From positions 55,173,976 through 55,237,975 of the forward strand of contig OZ029913.1 of the NCBI GenBank assembly GCA_964023275.1: a DNA stretch of 64,000 nucleotides, in the 5' to 3' direction. Below, piece after piece: positions 23,501-34,558 of the stretch (positions within the stretch are counted from its first letter, which is position 1; each line of letters begins with the position of its first letter). The notes beneath the pieces were generated by a model. The model was not told the DNA's origin. It was given only the letters and a program-made list of their open reading frames with translations, and searched no databases. Origin of the DNA: Norana najaformis (lineage: Eukaryota; Annelida; Clitellata; Crassiclitellata; Hormogastridae). The position numbers and the translations under genes were made by a program.

Positions 23501-24500
23501 TAACCAAACTGCTCAAAGTGAATTTAACTGACTGCATTTTAACAGCGAAATTAACACGAAATTAACAAAAAATAAATCCTGCCAATAAATCGCATACAGA
23601 GGCCTAAATCAGTGCTAACCACACAAACTGACTGCATCATCAGTATGCTTAAATACTCGTTTGTCACGAAAAACACCCAAAACGAGTGAACGTTTCAAAC
23701 GTTGCATCTGCAGCAGTAATAATACTGCACCGCAAAGGGAAAAGCTATTCGCAAAGAATAAAATAGACGCTTCCACATTGAAGGCTAGTTGAATTACTCA
23801 CACGTCTTGTGACGCCATCTTCATATTCCGAAGTCTGCCGAAGACTGAAGCTTCTAAGCGATGAAGAAAACTGCGTAACATGTGTTCAGCGGTTCCGCAT
23901 GGCAATTTTCTTCAGCTTCCAACAATACCCTATCTTTGCAACAGCAAGAAATGTAGGCAGCACGAATTTCGTACCGAAAATATCGCATGGACACATTTAG
24001 ACAATCACTATAGCGCAAACAGGACAGTGTTGCAATCCGTCAAGACGCAACCTTGTAAGAATCCGTATTCATATTCACGAACATCCAACTCGCGTTGAAG
24101 ATATGCTTTCACATAACATCATTCTGTGATAAGTTAGAGGGTCTATACATGATGTTGATAGTTGATGTGGCCATAGTAGCCACTCTAAAATCAGTCGGTT
24201 GTAGAAGTTTGATACAGAGTAGCTGCAACAATAGCCATAATATTTATTTTCTAAAGACAAAGGTTAATTACCACACTTTGCCGACACTAATGCAAAAATC
24301 TCAGTTACTTCTGCTGAGCTGGTGAAATTCCACATTTCGATTTTTTGCTTTTTTAAATCTCAGAGTTAGGATTTTCGCTCAGAAATTATACACACTAAGC
24401 TGCATTTCCTGGTAAGATATTCATGTACGTTAAACTCACAATTCATAGTTAGGTTGCAAAGCTCAAAAGTTATCCATACTTCAAGGATCCAGCATGATGT
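23501..24500. other. No gene recognised; one diverged direct repeat
   Basis: CATTTCCTGGTAAGATATTCA (about 24402) recurs diverged as TATTTCCTGGCAAGAAATTCA (about 24499). Otherwise unassigned. Confidence 0.4.
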
Positions 24501-24539
24501 ATTTCCTGGCAAGAAATTCACAGACGTCATATCAACGAC

Positions 24540-24790
24540 GAATTTTCCTTTTTAAATTCGAAAGTTGCATATACCACTTCCGCTTACTCTATTCCAAAAT
24601 CCAGTGGATGCAGCCCGCATCTCCAGCACTGTTGGTATTTTTTATGTATGAGACGGCATCGCAGAAGTCGTTCCTCGAACCTAATGCTGCGTTGTAGCAT
24701 CAACCCTCTTTCCTTCAGTCTTCGATAAGTTGCTCGGCAAGGTTGTCTCCACAGACATCGTGGCACCCGTATCACCAGCAGTAGCTAAGA
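24540..24790 (-). pseudogene. Possible decayed Tc1-like transposase fragment
   Basis: A minus-strand frame ending near 24584 contains RQPCRATYRRLKERGL followed by ERLLRCRLIHKKYQQ and then a Trp/His-rich end. In Tc1-like transposases a segment of this pattern (TVRRRLREAGL, then LLTARHRQARL, then HRHWT) lies between the helix-turn-helix domain and the first catalytic aspartate. Downstream the reading degenerates and no convincing DESRF-like catalytic motif survives. The resemblance is by eye over about 60 residues, so it may be chance. No terminal inverted repeats were found around it. Confidence 0.25.
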
Positions 24791-24981
24791 TTTACTGTAG
24801 CAATCGTCCTCGTCTTCCCTGGCTCTTTACGTGGATGCATGCGGCTGCCGCAGCAGGCACTTGGCATCTCTACACTTCATATAATATGAGCTTTTTTATT
24901 ATGCACAAACTTAGCCGCTGCCATGCATTGATACGGCTGCTGGAGCAAGACATCGACAACGAATGCATTACATAACGTATA

Positions 24982-25055
24982 CATACAGATGTGTACATAC
25001 ACATACATACATATGCATACATACATACGCCACATATATATTATGTACACAAAAT
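24982..25055. repeat. CATA microsatellite
   Basis: Degenerate ACATACATATGC units. Confidence 0.85.
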
Positions 25056-26869
25056 GTTAACCATAGTTAAGCAACATTTTGCTATGTTGCCTCAAAGTCT
25101 ACTCAAACAAGAGCTACACACGAATCTGAATATGACGAGAACGACGAATTTTGTAGATTTTAATATGGAAAAATATAAACTGAAAACATCATTTAAAGAG
25201 GCGCTAACACATACTAAGAGCTACCTTTTTAAAAGCTAATCTACAGGTCCGTCACGTGACCTGACAGTACCAATGACTATTAATATACATAGGTAAACCA
25301 ACAACGTACTACTGCATAAAATATAGGGCCTAATGTAATATATGAATATATGCATTAAATAACATCTACAGGTATTTATTGGTATAATACATATTTATAT
25401 GTATTTTAATAATAAAAGAGATGAAAACGAAGAGGCCTATAGAGGAACCTACAACTGTCTTCTGAGATAATTTGATGGCGATGGCTCTAATTAATACTTG
25501 AGTTCGTTGGAGTCCCTGGAAACGAGGAAGTAACTGAGTGTAGGCGACGGCAGTAATAAGGTTTTCATCGATGTAATTAAACTAATGAGCGCATGTTATT
25601 ACCAGATAATCCGCACATACCTAAAAATAAAATTGATCTGTATAAGTCATGCACAAGGAACACTTGCATCGCGCCTAAAAGGCACACCTGTATGCACAAG
25701 AGCGGACCCAGGGGGCCAATTCGTCCGTGGCCTCCATTTTGATCGGAAGGGAGTCATGCCATTGAGTTGCCTCCACCCTGGTTTGGGCAAGAATTAAAAT
25801 CAGTGGAAATAATAGAAAAGTTATCAATGTTCCTGCGAAGTGATAGAAATGTTAGAAATGATGAAAGAAACGTTTAGAAAAATTATGCTGAGCTACAGAA
25901 GATCATGAAAAGTGGCTGATATAAACAGGTCATCGGGTGAACTATAAACGGGACATTTGATGACCTATAAACATTAAGTAGGTGATCTGATGACATATAA
26001 ACAGGTCATCAAACATTTTGATTACACTAGAATGGTTATGAAAAGCCCAAAAGACTTTAAAAGTTCGCAAAATTTTTGAGGACACGAAGCAGTCGTCAAA
26101 AGTCGTGATTACTCAAGTTAAAAAGTTCTCAATTTTTTGACGAAGTTAAGTACTGCCCTACTTATGCACATTCCTCACTATGTGCAAACTATTCGTTGCA
26201 CCAGTGTAGCTGCGTGCATGATGACATTTATTATGCGCCCTACATTACGAGCCATGCACTAATCTATACCGAAGTCTTCATATGCGTGTGGATTTTATAC
26301 ATATAAAGATATAAATGCAAAAATAGAATTCCGCCTTTTGATACGTCACTTATTCCTGTAGCGGTACATACCACATCAGCATAATTATTCGCATTACACC
26401 CTTTGATTACATTTTGAGGGTGTGATCTTATATCTGCAGCCAGAGGGGTTAAACATACATACTGTATCCTATCCATCGCCCCTACACTTCGCCATATAAC
26501 CCCAAACGTACTGTTCGATCCACTACTATACCATTCGAACTCGACTTTTGCCATATTACTCAGTCATTCATCCGTTTAAAATCCTCTTACAAGGCATTGG
26601 ATCCCAGTAAGTCTCCCCCAGGACGTTTAACTTCTAAATCAAATTAAATTGTTGATAGATCGATTGATTAAAAGGCGGGCGGACAAACAGATGGGTAGGA
26701 AGGTAGATTGATAGGTATGTAGACATACAGACCGACGTACACACAGCCAGACAGAAACTATTTACTTTATAAATTTAGTTGACCTCTGAACTGACAGAAT
26801 GATTGATACAATTCAGCATGTATCAATGTATTCTATTACATATTTATAAGTTTGTTTCTTTCATACGTA
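25056..26869. other. No gene recognised; small repeats
   Basis: At 25910-26015 a motif GATGACCTATAAAC or a close variant recurs about four times with changing spacing. GAGCGGACCCAGGGGGCC near 25701 resembles the end of an hAT-type transposon, but no partner end is seen. A 96-codon minus frame (26264-26554) has no recognised domain. Confidence 0.4.
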
Positions 26870-26965
26870 TATTGTATGTAAGTATGTATGTGTGTATGTA
26901 ATTATATATGTATGTATGTATTTATGTATGCGTATGTACGTACGTATGTATTTATGTATTCGTAC
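26870..26965. repeat. TATG/TACG microsatellite
   Basis: Degenerate TATGTATG and TACGTACG units. Confidence 0.9.
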
Positions 26966-27589
26966 GTAAGTATGTATATGTAGGCCCCTATTTATGTATT
27001 GCTTTTAAAATACCTATGATTTTATGCGATTAGTTGTTTTTTCATTAGGTCCGTGCTTATATATTTTGTGATCATTTAGCGCCCACAGGCAATTGTTCAT
27101 CGGGATCTAACATTGGCTTAGATGAGTAAGTGAGTAAGTAATGGACATAATGATCGATGTTGGTCATGTTGTATGGTATGCAACGTCTCTAACTGCTTCA
27201 TCAGTGAAGTGTATCATAAATATTCCATCTATTCAGACTATATATTATATATATATATATGTATATAGATATATCTATAAGCACACATTTACTTACTCTA
27301 CGTGTGTAGCAACAGTGAGCCCGAATGTGAGTTTGCATTGTGTTTTGCACTGATAAATGTACTTACACCAATTGGATCCACGCTTCAGAGACACTCGCTC
27401 GATTTATAATTCATTGAGCCATAATGCGTTGAGCCTTGTCCACTTGTGTGGCTGAATAGGGAACCAGTCTTTCAGGCTCAGTCTCTTAGGACTTTCTGGC
27501 ACACAGCCACAGCACCCGACGCCCAAACTGACACTTTTAAATAGCATAACATCATACTTTTCCAGCCCAACGGTCACTTGCATATGAAT
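26966..27589. other. No gene recognised
   Basis: Unassigned; a short TATATA run lies at 27241-27265. Confidence 0.4.
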
Positions 27590-27734
27590 CTGTAGTCTGT
27601 CTGACTATCAATCTCTGTCTGTCTGTCTATCGTCTGTCTGTCTGTCTGTCTGTTGATATCTCAATATGCCTGTCTGCATGCCTGTATGTCTGTAGTCCGT
27701 CAGTTTGACCATCTATGCTTCTATCAATCCATCC
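27590..27734. repeat. TCTG microsatellite
   Basis: TCTG and CTAT units, leading directly into the ATCC/ATGC array. Confidence 0.9.
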
Positions 27735-28880
27735 AACTATCTATCTAACCATGCATCCATGCATCCATGCATCCATGCATCCATCCATGCATCCATCCAT
27801 GCATCCATGCATCCATGCATCCATGCATCCATGCATCCATGCATCCATGCATCCATGCATCCATGCATCCATGCATCCATGCATCCATCCATCCATCCAT
27901 GCATCCATCCATCCATGCATCCATGCATCCATGCATCCATGCATCCATGCATCCATGCATCCATGCATCCATGCATCCATGCATCCATGCATCCATCCAT
28001 CCATCCATCCATCCATCCATCCATCCATCCATCCATGCATCCATGTATCCATGCATCCATGCATCCATGCATCCATGCATCCATCCATGCATCCATCCAT
28101 CCATGCATCCATGCATCCATCCATCCATGCATCCATGCATCCATGCATCCATGCATCCATGCATCCATGCATCCATGCATCCATCCATGCATCCATCCAT
28201 CCATGCATCCATGCATCCATCCATCCATGCATCCATGCATCCATGCATCCATGCATCCATGCATCCATGCATCCATCCATGCATCCATCCATCCATGCAT
28301 CCATGTATCCATGCATCCATGCATCCATGCATCCATGCATCCATCCATGCATCCATCCATCCATGCATCCATGCATCCATCCATCCATGCATCCATGCAT
28401 CCATGCATCCATGCATCCATGCATCCATCCATGCATCCATCCATGCATCCATCCATCCATCCATCCATCCATCCATCCATCCATCCATCCATGCATCCAT
28501 GCATCCATCCTTGCATCCATCCATGCATCCATCCATGCATCCATGCATCCATGCATCCATGCATCCATGCATCCATGCATCCATCCATGCATCCATGCAT
28601 CCATCCATCCATCCATCCATGCATCCATCCATCCATGCATCCATGCATCCATGCATCCATGCATCCATGCATCCATCCATCCATGCATCCATCCATGCAT
28701 CCATGCATCCATCCATCCATGCATCCATGCATCCATGCATCCATGCATCCATGCATCCATGCATCCATCCATCCATGCATCCATGCATCCATGCATCCAT
28801 GCATCCATCCATCCATCCATCCATCCATCCATCCATCCATCCATGCATCCATCCATCCATCCATCCATCTATTTATCAAT
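27735..28880. repeat. 1.1 kb ATCC/ATGC tetranucleotide array
   Basis: The stretch is about 1,145 bases of ATCC and ATGC tetramers with only a handful of substitutions. Neither unit makes a stop codon in any phase on either strand, so all six frames stay open for 370-450 codons. The frames read as His-Pro-Ser-Ile, Cys-Ile-His-Ala-Ser-Met or their antisense Asp-Gly-Trp-Met. I do not call any of them a gene: there is no non-repeat domain, and the codons follow the tetramer exactly. A marker variant GTATCC occurs at about 28045 and 28305, showing an internal duplication with a 260 bp offset. Confidence 0.97.
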
Positions 28881-29524
28881 CTATCGATCGATCTATCGAT
28901 CGATATATCTATAGATATATGTCTGTCTTTCTATCTGTCTGCCTATTTTGCTGTCTTCTGTCTTCGCGCAGGATGGTGTCTATATGTCTGCATATCTTTC
29001 TATGAATGTCATTTGATTTCCTCAAAACCATTGGAAGTGAGAGTCTCTGTTGCTCCTGTTTTCGGTATACTTATCTAGCGCAACACAAATCTAAAGCTCG
29101 AGGTGTTTTCATGTTTTAGTCTATGCCATGATTTTCTTCATTTCCCTTGTGTAACAAAGTAGCCACCTAGCGAATGCCTTAGTAATCTCCTTTGAATACG
29201 TTTCCTAAAATACTCTTGCTGGCCTCTCTTGTCTATGGCTGCTTGTGCTAATGAAGCGAGACAATATGCAAACAGGTCATGCAGGTAATATACATCAACC
29301 AGCCAACTTATCATTCGTCTTTGTTAAGCCTTCAGGGTTATATACAATACACTCACTCATTAGTGTGTCTTCCCCCGAACTAAGACAGTAGAGGCATCCA
29401 AGTCTTTATCAGTCGCCGGCCCAACGGTGTGTAATTTGCTTCCTGTTTCTGTACGCTCAGCTGGTTCTGCGATGCCTTTTAGGTCAGGATTGAAATTCCT
29501 TGTCCTCCATATATACCCACTGGA
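28881..29524. other. No gene recognised
   Basis: ATCG and TATC units continue to about 28920, after which the sequence is unassigned. Confidence 0.4.
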
Positions 29525-29705
29525 CAGGTAGCTAAGACTGTTAGTTAAGGGTAGCTAAGAGTAGCCTTAGAGAGACCATTTCAGGACACGTATTCAAAGA
29601 AGCTAAGTGTAGCTAAGAGTAACCAAGGGTACCTAAGGGTAGCTAAAAGTAGCTAAGGATAGCTAAGCGTAGCTATAAGAGTAGCTAAAAGTAGCTAAGA
29701 TAGGT
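29525..29705. repeat. GTAGCTAAGA decamer array
   Basis: Degenerate repeats of GTAGCTAAGA and GTAGCTAAGG, with one unrelated insertion of about 40 bases near 29565-29600. It ends about 35 bases before an hAT-like MITE. Confidence 0.9.
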
Positions 29706-29740
29706 CACAGAGTATACCGGCTGTAAATCTCGAATGGTGT

Positions 29741-30004
29741 CAGTGTTTTATTTCTAGAAAAAAGGTTCTGGAACTGAACAGTTATGGAATTTTGTGCCAA
29801 AATTACATTATTTTTATCAATCAATAAACACTGAAAACAATGTAAAGTTGTATAAACTTAAATTAAATTAAAACAAGTACATTATATTACACAATTAAAA
29901 TAACTTAATAACACAATTCTTTTATTAAAAACTGAATTATTTTTTATTAGCCGAAAAAGGTGCCGGAACGCCGTTCCGGAGCGTTCCGTCTGAAAAAAGC
30001 ACTG
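29741..30004. mobile_element. Non-autonomous hAT-like element (MITE)
   Basis: The left end reads CAGTGTTTTATTTCTAG and the right end, read inward on the other strand, CAGTGCTTTTTTCAGACGG. Both begin with CAGTG, as many hAT ends do. Sub-terminal GGAAC motifs occur on both sides (TTCTGGAAC left, CGGAACGCTCCGGAACGGC right). The 150-base interior is A+T-rich and noncoding. The flanking 8-mers, AATGGTGT and GTGAGTGT, match only at four positions, so the target duplication is doubtful. Confidence 0.5.
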
Positions 30005-30547
30005 GTGAGTGTTTTGCAAAGCAATCGTTTGGCATCCATGGAGCTTCTTTCAGAACCTCCGGAGTCCTCCTTCCCCCTACCGACGTCTAAGAAATAGCGC
30101 TAGAAAACCACACAGATGCAGACCTTGAACGACGCTCGTTTGTCATGGATGGAAGAGACTGCCAACCAACTCGCAGAGCCCACCACAGAACCACCAAAAT
30201 TACGAACAAGAACCTGGAAAAGATCGATTTGATGTCACAACCACCGTTCGCTGGCCCAGCTACTGTATGCCCCATGTAGCTGGACCAAAACTAATTGCCT
30301 GACGGGGTTTATTTCTTTCTGAAATATTTAGCACGATGCATCAATTTGCTGTTAAAGACTGTTGGCTGTATTGGTCTTTGGGCAGACCCGCTTTATTAGT
30401 AGCTATTGCTATCCATGGATCATTATCATCCGTGATTAAAGCCACCACAACTTCTTTCTATCGAACCCAACACGTCATAACAAAAAAGATTGAAAATCAC
30501 ACCGAATTATCAATTACATCAGAGACCAAAAGAATTCATGACGAAGG
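30005..30547. other. No gene recognised
   Basis: Unassigned. Short frames on both strands (30087-30275 minus, 30336-30590 plus) show no domain. Confidence 0.4.
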
Positions 30548-30592
30548 TAAGGTAAATGTAAATGTACACGTTTTTCTACAGCGACCGTAGAA
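30548..30592 (+). mobile_element. Family F repeat tip
   Basis: GTAAATGTACACGTTTTTCT followed by ACAGCGACCGTA matches the start of the repeat at 61.2 kb, in the SINE locus at 47.0 kb, and inverted at 44.8 kb. Confidence 0.5.
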
Positions 30593-30820
30593 GTAATGTA
30601 GTTTAATATTAGAAAATCTATAGCGCTATTACAAGAGTGTAATAGGAATCAATTTATGGCACTCCAAAACATATTCGCCAGGCAGCCTATGACACAGCAG
30701 TGATAGGCTATAGTCACTCACTGTTATCGACCTACACGGTGAGGCACGTGATCCTTCTGTTCTCGCCATATTTGTTATCGTCGCTCGATATACAGAATTA
30801 CGTGTAGGGCCTATATTTAT

Positions 30821-30983
30821 GTGGAGCACGGTAGCATATTGGATAGAGCGCTCGGCTAGTAACGCGGAGGGTACGGGTTCGAGCCTCATCTGAGACGGTT
30901 ACTGTGTAAGGACCTTGAGCAAGTCTTTCACTCACAACTGCTCTGCGCCATCGATTTGTGGTAGAGTTCATTTCTACCGATTG
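30821..30983 (+). mobile_element. SINE with tRNA-like head, 5' part (split by LTR)
   Basis: The head has an A-box region GGTAGCATATTGGATAGAGC (30830) and a perfect B box GGTTCGAGCC (30876-30885). After it comes the body GACCTTGAGCAAGTC and CTGCTCTGCGCC, homologous to the body of SINE E at 8.6 and 46.9 kb. The copy is interrupted after 30983 by a solo LTR and resumes at 31808. This is the clearest RNA polymerase III-type promoter structure in the window. Confidence 0.8.
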
Positions 30984-31807
30984 TGATGAGATTCTCGTCC
31001 AGTTCGCATTGTACAGTTTTCATCTTTTATTCTCGAAATGTCATTCAGCACTTGAATGTTCTTCGAATGATTGTTTGACATAACGCGAGCGCGATTCTAG
31101 TTCGATGAGGAGCAAGCGACCTTAGCCTACGACAAACCTTTACTCTATTTTACCTGGTAGTGTCGATAAGACACTAGACACTACTCTGACTACATTTCTA
31201 ACTGCGTTCTATCTCCGAGAGTAGAATCTCAGAGCTAATCGACTGATCTGTATGGTATCTCAACTCAGACTTCCTTAGTATAGATCCTGTCTGAGGTTCT
31301 CTCGTCCGGCGATATGTGTCGGACTCCCATTGGTCAATAGTTATGGAGTTACTCCGGATAGTCTATTTGATTGGACGCTAGGATTCTCTTTGTCTGAAAT
31401 CTTCAGCTTTACTCAGCTCGGTCTGTCTGCGTATCTCTCTCAGACTGGTTCCGTGCTGCTCTGTTGATCTTGGCGTGTCCGCTGGCTTGACTCCGTTTCG
31501 ATCTGCGCCTGTATCTGTACATGTTTGGCCTTATGTATTCTTGCCTGTCTCTGCACAGCTCTCTGATTGGGCTGGTGAGTCAGTTGTATGAAATCTAAGA
31601 TTTCTCTACCTCTCTGGACAAAGTAATAAATCAGACGCCCTACTGACTACTCGCTGACCGGGGCCGCTGATGTAAACCAGGTGTTGGTATCACTTCTCTG
31701 CGATTAGCTGTCCTCTCTCTTCCTAACCTCCAATAACTTCTATAGTGGCTAGACTTACTGTGCAGTGTGATATACTACAATAGCTTACTCAAATTAACTT
31801 GGCTATA
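30984..31807 (+). mobile_element. Solo LTR candidate, copy 1
   Basis: An 824-base block is flanked by GATTG on both sides (30979-30983 and 31808-31812). Removing the block and one GATTG rejoins a SINE. It starts TGATGAGATTCTCGTCC and ends AAATTAACTTGGCTATA. An AATAAA signal lies at 31625 and is followed by a C+T-rich end. The start, the region after AATAAA and the end resemble the block at 37218-38064 on the opposite strand. No gag or pol is present, as expected of an LTR left by recombination. Ends in TATA, without the usual CA, are unusual and should be confirmed. Confidence 0.65.
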
Positions 31808-31862
31808 GATTGATGCTAAGTCATTAGATAGTGGCGCCTAATAAATGCAGAAATAAAAATAT
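31808..31862 (+). mobile_element. SINE 3' part with family A-like tip
   Basis: GATTGATGCTAAGTCATTA and AGTGGCGCCTAATAAATG continue the SINE after the LTR. This tip resembles the 3' end of family A LINEs (GACTGATGCCTTGAGCATTA then AGTGGCGCT at 8.06 kb), so the SINE likely borrowed a LINE tail for mobilisation. Confidence 0.6.
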
Positions 31863-32694
31863 ATATCTATTTTCGACATTCGACATACGGCCTGATGGAA
31901 CTAATCGGAAAATGGCGAACCTAAAATAGTCAGCGTCCACTTGTAGGTCCACAGTGAGTTTCTAATCGGAACTTAGTTTTCGTAATAGGCACTATCATCG
32001 ATGCAGCTTCTACACGTCTGCATATTTCCATCGGTAGATGGGTGATCATAATTAAATAATATGGATTTCAGTCGTAGAATATCAAAGCCGTTTGTGAAAC
32101 ATTAAGGCACGATTTAAATGTTGTTCATACGAACACAAAATACAAAAAATACGGATGTAACTCGTCAGTCTTTTAGTTTTTGTTGGCCTTCAGGGACAAT
32201 GCCCACTTAATACGAGGCCGTATACCTCCCAAATACAAGTCTAATAAGTTACACAGGGATCGAGAGAGGCTGTCCTACTGGCTCTTTATTCCTCTTTTCT
32301 GGTTTAAAAAATCGACTATACGAATGCCATGGTGTTTCTCGAATTTTATTTCTTATCCAAATAGTGAAAAGCAAGAATCGATTCTAAATTTCGCCAGATC
32401 GGTTTAGATTTTAGATGTGCAAAAATCTGCCCCTCTGGATGAGCAATAACCACTGCGTTGCTGAATGTGCTGTACTTTGTGGCCACTGAAGATGGTTGTT
32501 TCCAGGTGAAACTGATGTGTCCCATGGGTGGAGCTGAGCAAATCTGGAACTTGAGTCCGCAAATACCAAACACCAACGCATAATGACGTGTGTGCATTTA
32601 TGAGATGCACTGAATATTCTTGTCGTAGCATTCACGCGCCTAAGTATGCAACCCTGTCAATGTACTTTGTTCATAAGCACACCCAGTACTCACA
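31863..32694. other. No gene recognised
   Basis: Unassigned. Frames of 74-83 codons on both strands (32180-32407 plus, 32346-32635 minus) have no known domain. Confidence 0.4.
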
Positions 32695-32865
32695 TGTCAT
32701 CTTCATCATTATCGTCATCATCAACGTCATCATCAACGTCATCATCAACGTCATCAACATCTTCATCATAAATATCGTTGTCATCAACATTATCGTCATT
32801 ATCATCGTCATCATCAACGTCATCATCATCGTCATCATCATCGTCATCATCATCACTATCCATGG
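32695..32865. repeat. ATC/AAC/GTC trinucleotide array
   Basis: Units of CATCATCAACGT recur, giving a 12-base higher-order period in the middle, with TATCGTC blocks at the flanks. The Asp-rich minus frame and the Ile/Val-rich plus frame are its translations. Confidence 0.92.
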
Positions 32866-33163
32866 ACTGAAGTCCAGTAGGTGTCCACTGCACATTCATT
32901 TCCTTCCACGCTTCTATCTTGCGCTGCCAGAGTCCTGCTGGGGATGCCTGTTCGGCAAAGTCTTCAAGTCGTCAAGCCATTCATTCTCTGCGAGGTTTTC
33001 GTCTTGTCTTACCTTTCATATTTCCCAGCATTGCACTTTTATCTTTCTATTATATCTGTCAGTAAATGTGTTTGTATGTATACGTTCACAAAAGTAGCTG
33101 TAATTCCTCAAGTGTTTCTTGTACTATGGATAGCCTAACGTATGCGTTTAGTGGCTTTCGCAT
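32866..33163. other. Unassigned
   Basis: No gene recognised. The open plus frame here continues into the 30 bp repeat. Confidence 0.4.
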
Positions 33164-33620
33164 GCTCCTGTGTTCATCTAATGGTGTTCATATGCACGTG
33201 TGTTCATTTAAATGTGTTCATATGCACGTGTGTTCATTTAAATGTGTTCATATACACGTTGTTCTTTTAAATGTATTTATGTACACGAGTGTTCATTTAA
33301 ATGTCTTCATATGCAAATGTGTTCATTTAAATGTATTTATATACACGTGTGTTCATTTAAATGTCCTCATATGCACGTGTGTTCATTTAAATGCGTTCAC
33401 ATACACGTGTGCTCATTTAAATGTGTTCATAAAAGCATATGTTCATTTATAAACGTGTCCAAAAAACGTTTCGTCATTTAAACGTGTTCATATCAACATG
33501 TGCTCATATAAACGTCTTCATAGCAACTTGCATTCATACACAAACGTGTCCCTGTAGGCTTAAACGTTTGTTCATATATAAACGTGTTCGTTTAATAAAC
33601 ATGTGTTCAAATAAACCCAT
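33164..33620 (+). repeat. 30 bp tandem array, about 14 degenerate units
   Basis: Each unit has the form TGTTCATTTAAATG followed by TGTTCATATGCACG, so it contains two related half-units of about 15 bases. Units are regular at the left and decay to the right (TATAAACGTGTCC forms after 33450). Because 30 is a multiple of three, a plus frame (33066-33452) stays open with a ten-residue repeat such as CVHLNVFIYT. Without a start in good context or a non-repeat domain I treat this as satellite DNA. Confidence 0.85.
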
Positions 33621-34120
33621 GATCATGTATTCGTTGATCGCTGGCTGCGTGTTCCTAATATTAAGCATATCCATCACTTAAGAAGACATCATCAAGCGCT
33701 CGAATTCTAAGCGCCTGCCCGGACGGTCGAGAGAGACCGGATGACAGATGATCCCCTGCTGAGATGACAAATCATCCTACGAGGTAGATGAATATTTCTC
33801 CCACCGACTGATGAAATTATTACTGCGTCCTAAGTGTTCGTCGCTGCATTATGAAAGATTAATCTGTCATGGCTGCCGTCAAGGCGGAAATGACGTCATC
33901 TGTCGACCGCTGAGTGTCTAAAAGAATGCTACAATTGGAAGCCAAACATGACGACCGCTTTGTTTGAAGAGCGCAATAAGTCATCCGGTTGAAATTAAAG
34001 ACCTATATTATGAAAACTTTATAACTTACGCTTGAACATCTGTAAACATGCCTACGTGCTCAGGTGTAGGCTCAACGCTTTTGAGAGGTCTGCGAAAGGC
34101 AGTCGAAAGATGTTAATTTA
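33621..34120. other. No gene recognised
   Basis: Unassigned sequence. Confidence 0.4.
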
Positions 34121-34123
34121 CAT

Positions 34124-34172
34124 ATGAAACATACATACATGCATACATACATACACATATGCATACGCACAC
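34124..34172. repeat. CATA microsatellite at LINE 3' tail
   Basis: ACATACATGC units directly adjoin the 3' end of the minus-strand LINE fragment that follows. Confidence 0.85.
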
Positions 34173-34460
34173 ATCATCAGCATCGTAAATGTACAACGCC
34201 CCGTAGGTGTCCGATGCCATTCTCACTATGTTCTTCCACTGTTGTCTTTCCAGTGCGGGCGTGGCTCAGCTCCTGGAGTGATGTTCCACACCACTCGATT
34301 ATGTCGTCTACCCATTCTTTGTGGGGTCGTCCTCTCTTGTTTGGTCCATCCATCATTCCGAACACTAATGTCATGATCTTCCTATCGTTGCTCATTTTGC
34401 ATTTGTGACCAAATAATCCCAGTTTCCTCTGAACTACCTTCTGCATCAAGTTCTCTTGGA
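34173..34460 (-). pseudogene. LINE C-terminal fragment (family D)
   Basis: The minus frame contains QKVVQRKLGLFGHKCKMSND, MMDGPNKRGRPHKEWVDDI and WCGTSLQELSHART. The order Arg-x-Leu-x-x-Phe-Gly-His, Gly-x-Arg-x-x-Gly-Arg-Pro, Trp-x-Asp is the zone after the reverse transcriptase in a group of animal endonuclease-reverse transcriptase LINEs, the same as at 36.1 and 38.9 kb. The frame appears unbroken over about 90 residues, but polymerase and start are absent. The element ends in CATA repeats. Which clade it belongs to I cannot tell. Confidence 0.75.
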
Positions 34461-34486
34461 GATGTATGCACACATACATACATACA

Positions 34487-34520
<34 letters not shown>

Positions 34521-34558
34521 CTCACTTACATACACACATGCATGCATACATACATATT
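34461..34558. repeat. CATA microsatellite
   Basis: About 15 nearly perfect CATA units, then a degenerate stretch. Confidence 0.95.

Noticed and set aside
26264..26554. 96-codon minus-strand frame as a gene
   Set aside because: No domain, no splice signals noted and biased end composition; nothing supports expression.
27705..29078. Frames of 371-457 codons on both strands (His-Pro-Cys-Ile or Asp-Gly-Trp-Met repeats)
   Set aside because: The ATCC/ATGC array has no stop codon in any frame; openness carries no coding signal.
30821..30895. Functional tRNA gene
   Set aside because: The B box is perfect but the acceptor and anticodon arms do not pair, and a SINE body follows without a terminator run of T.
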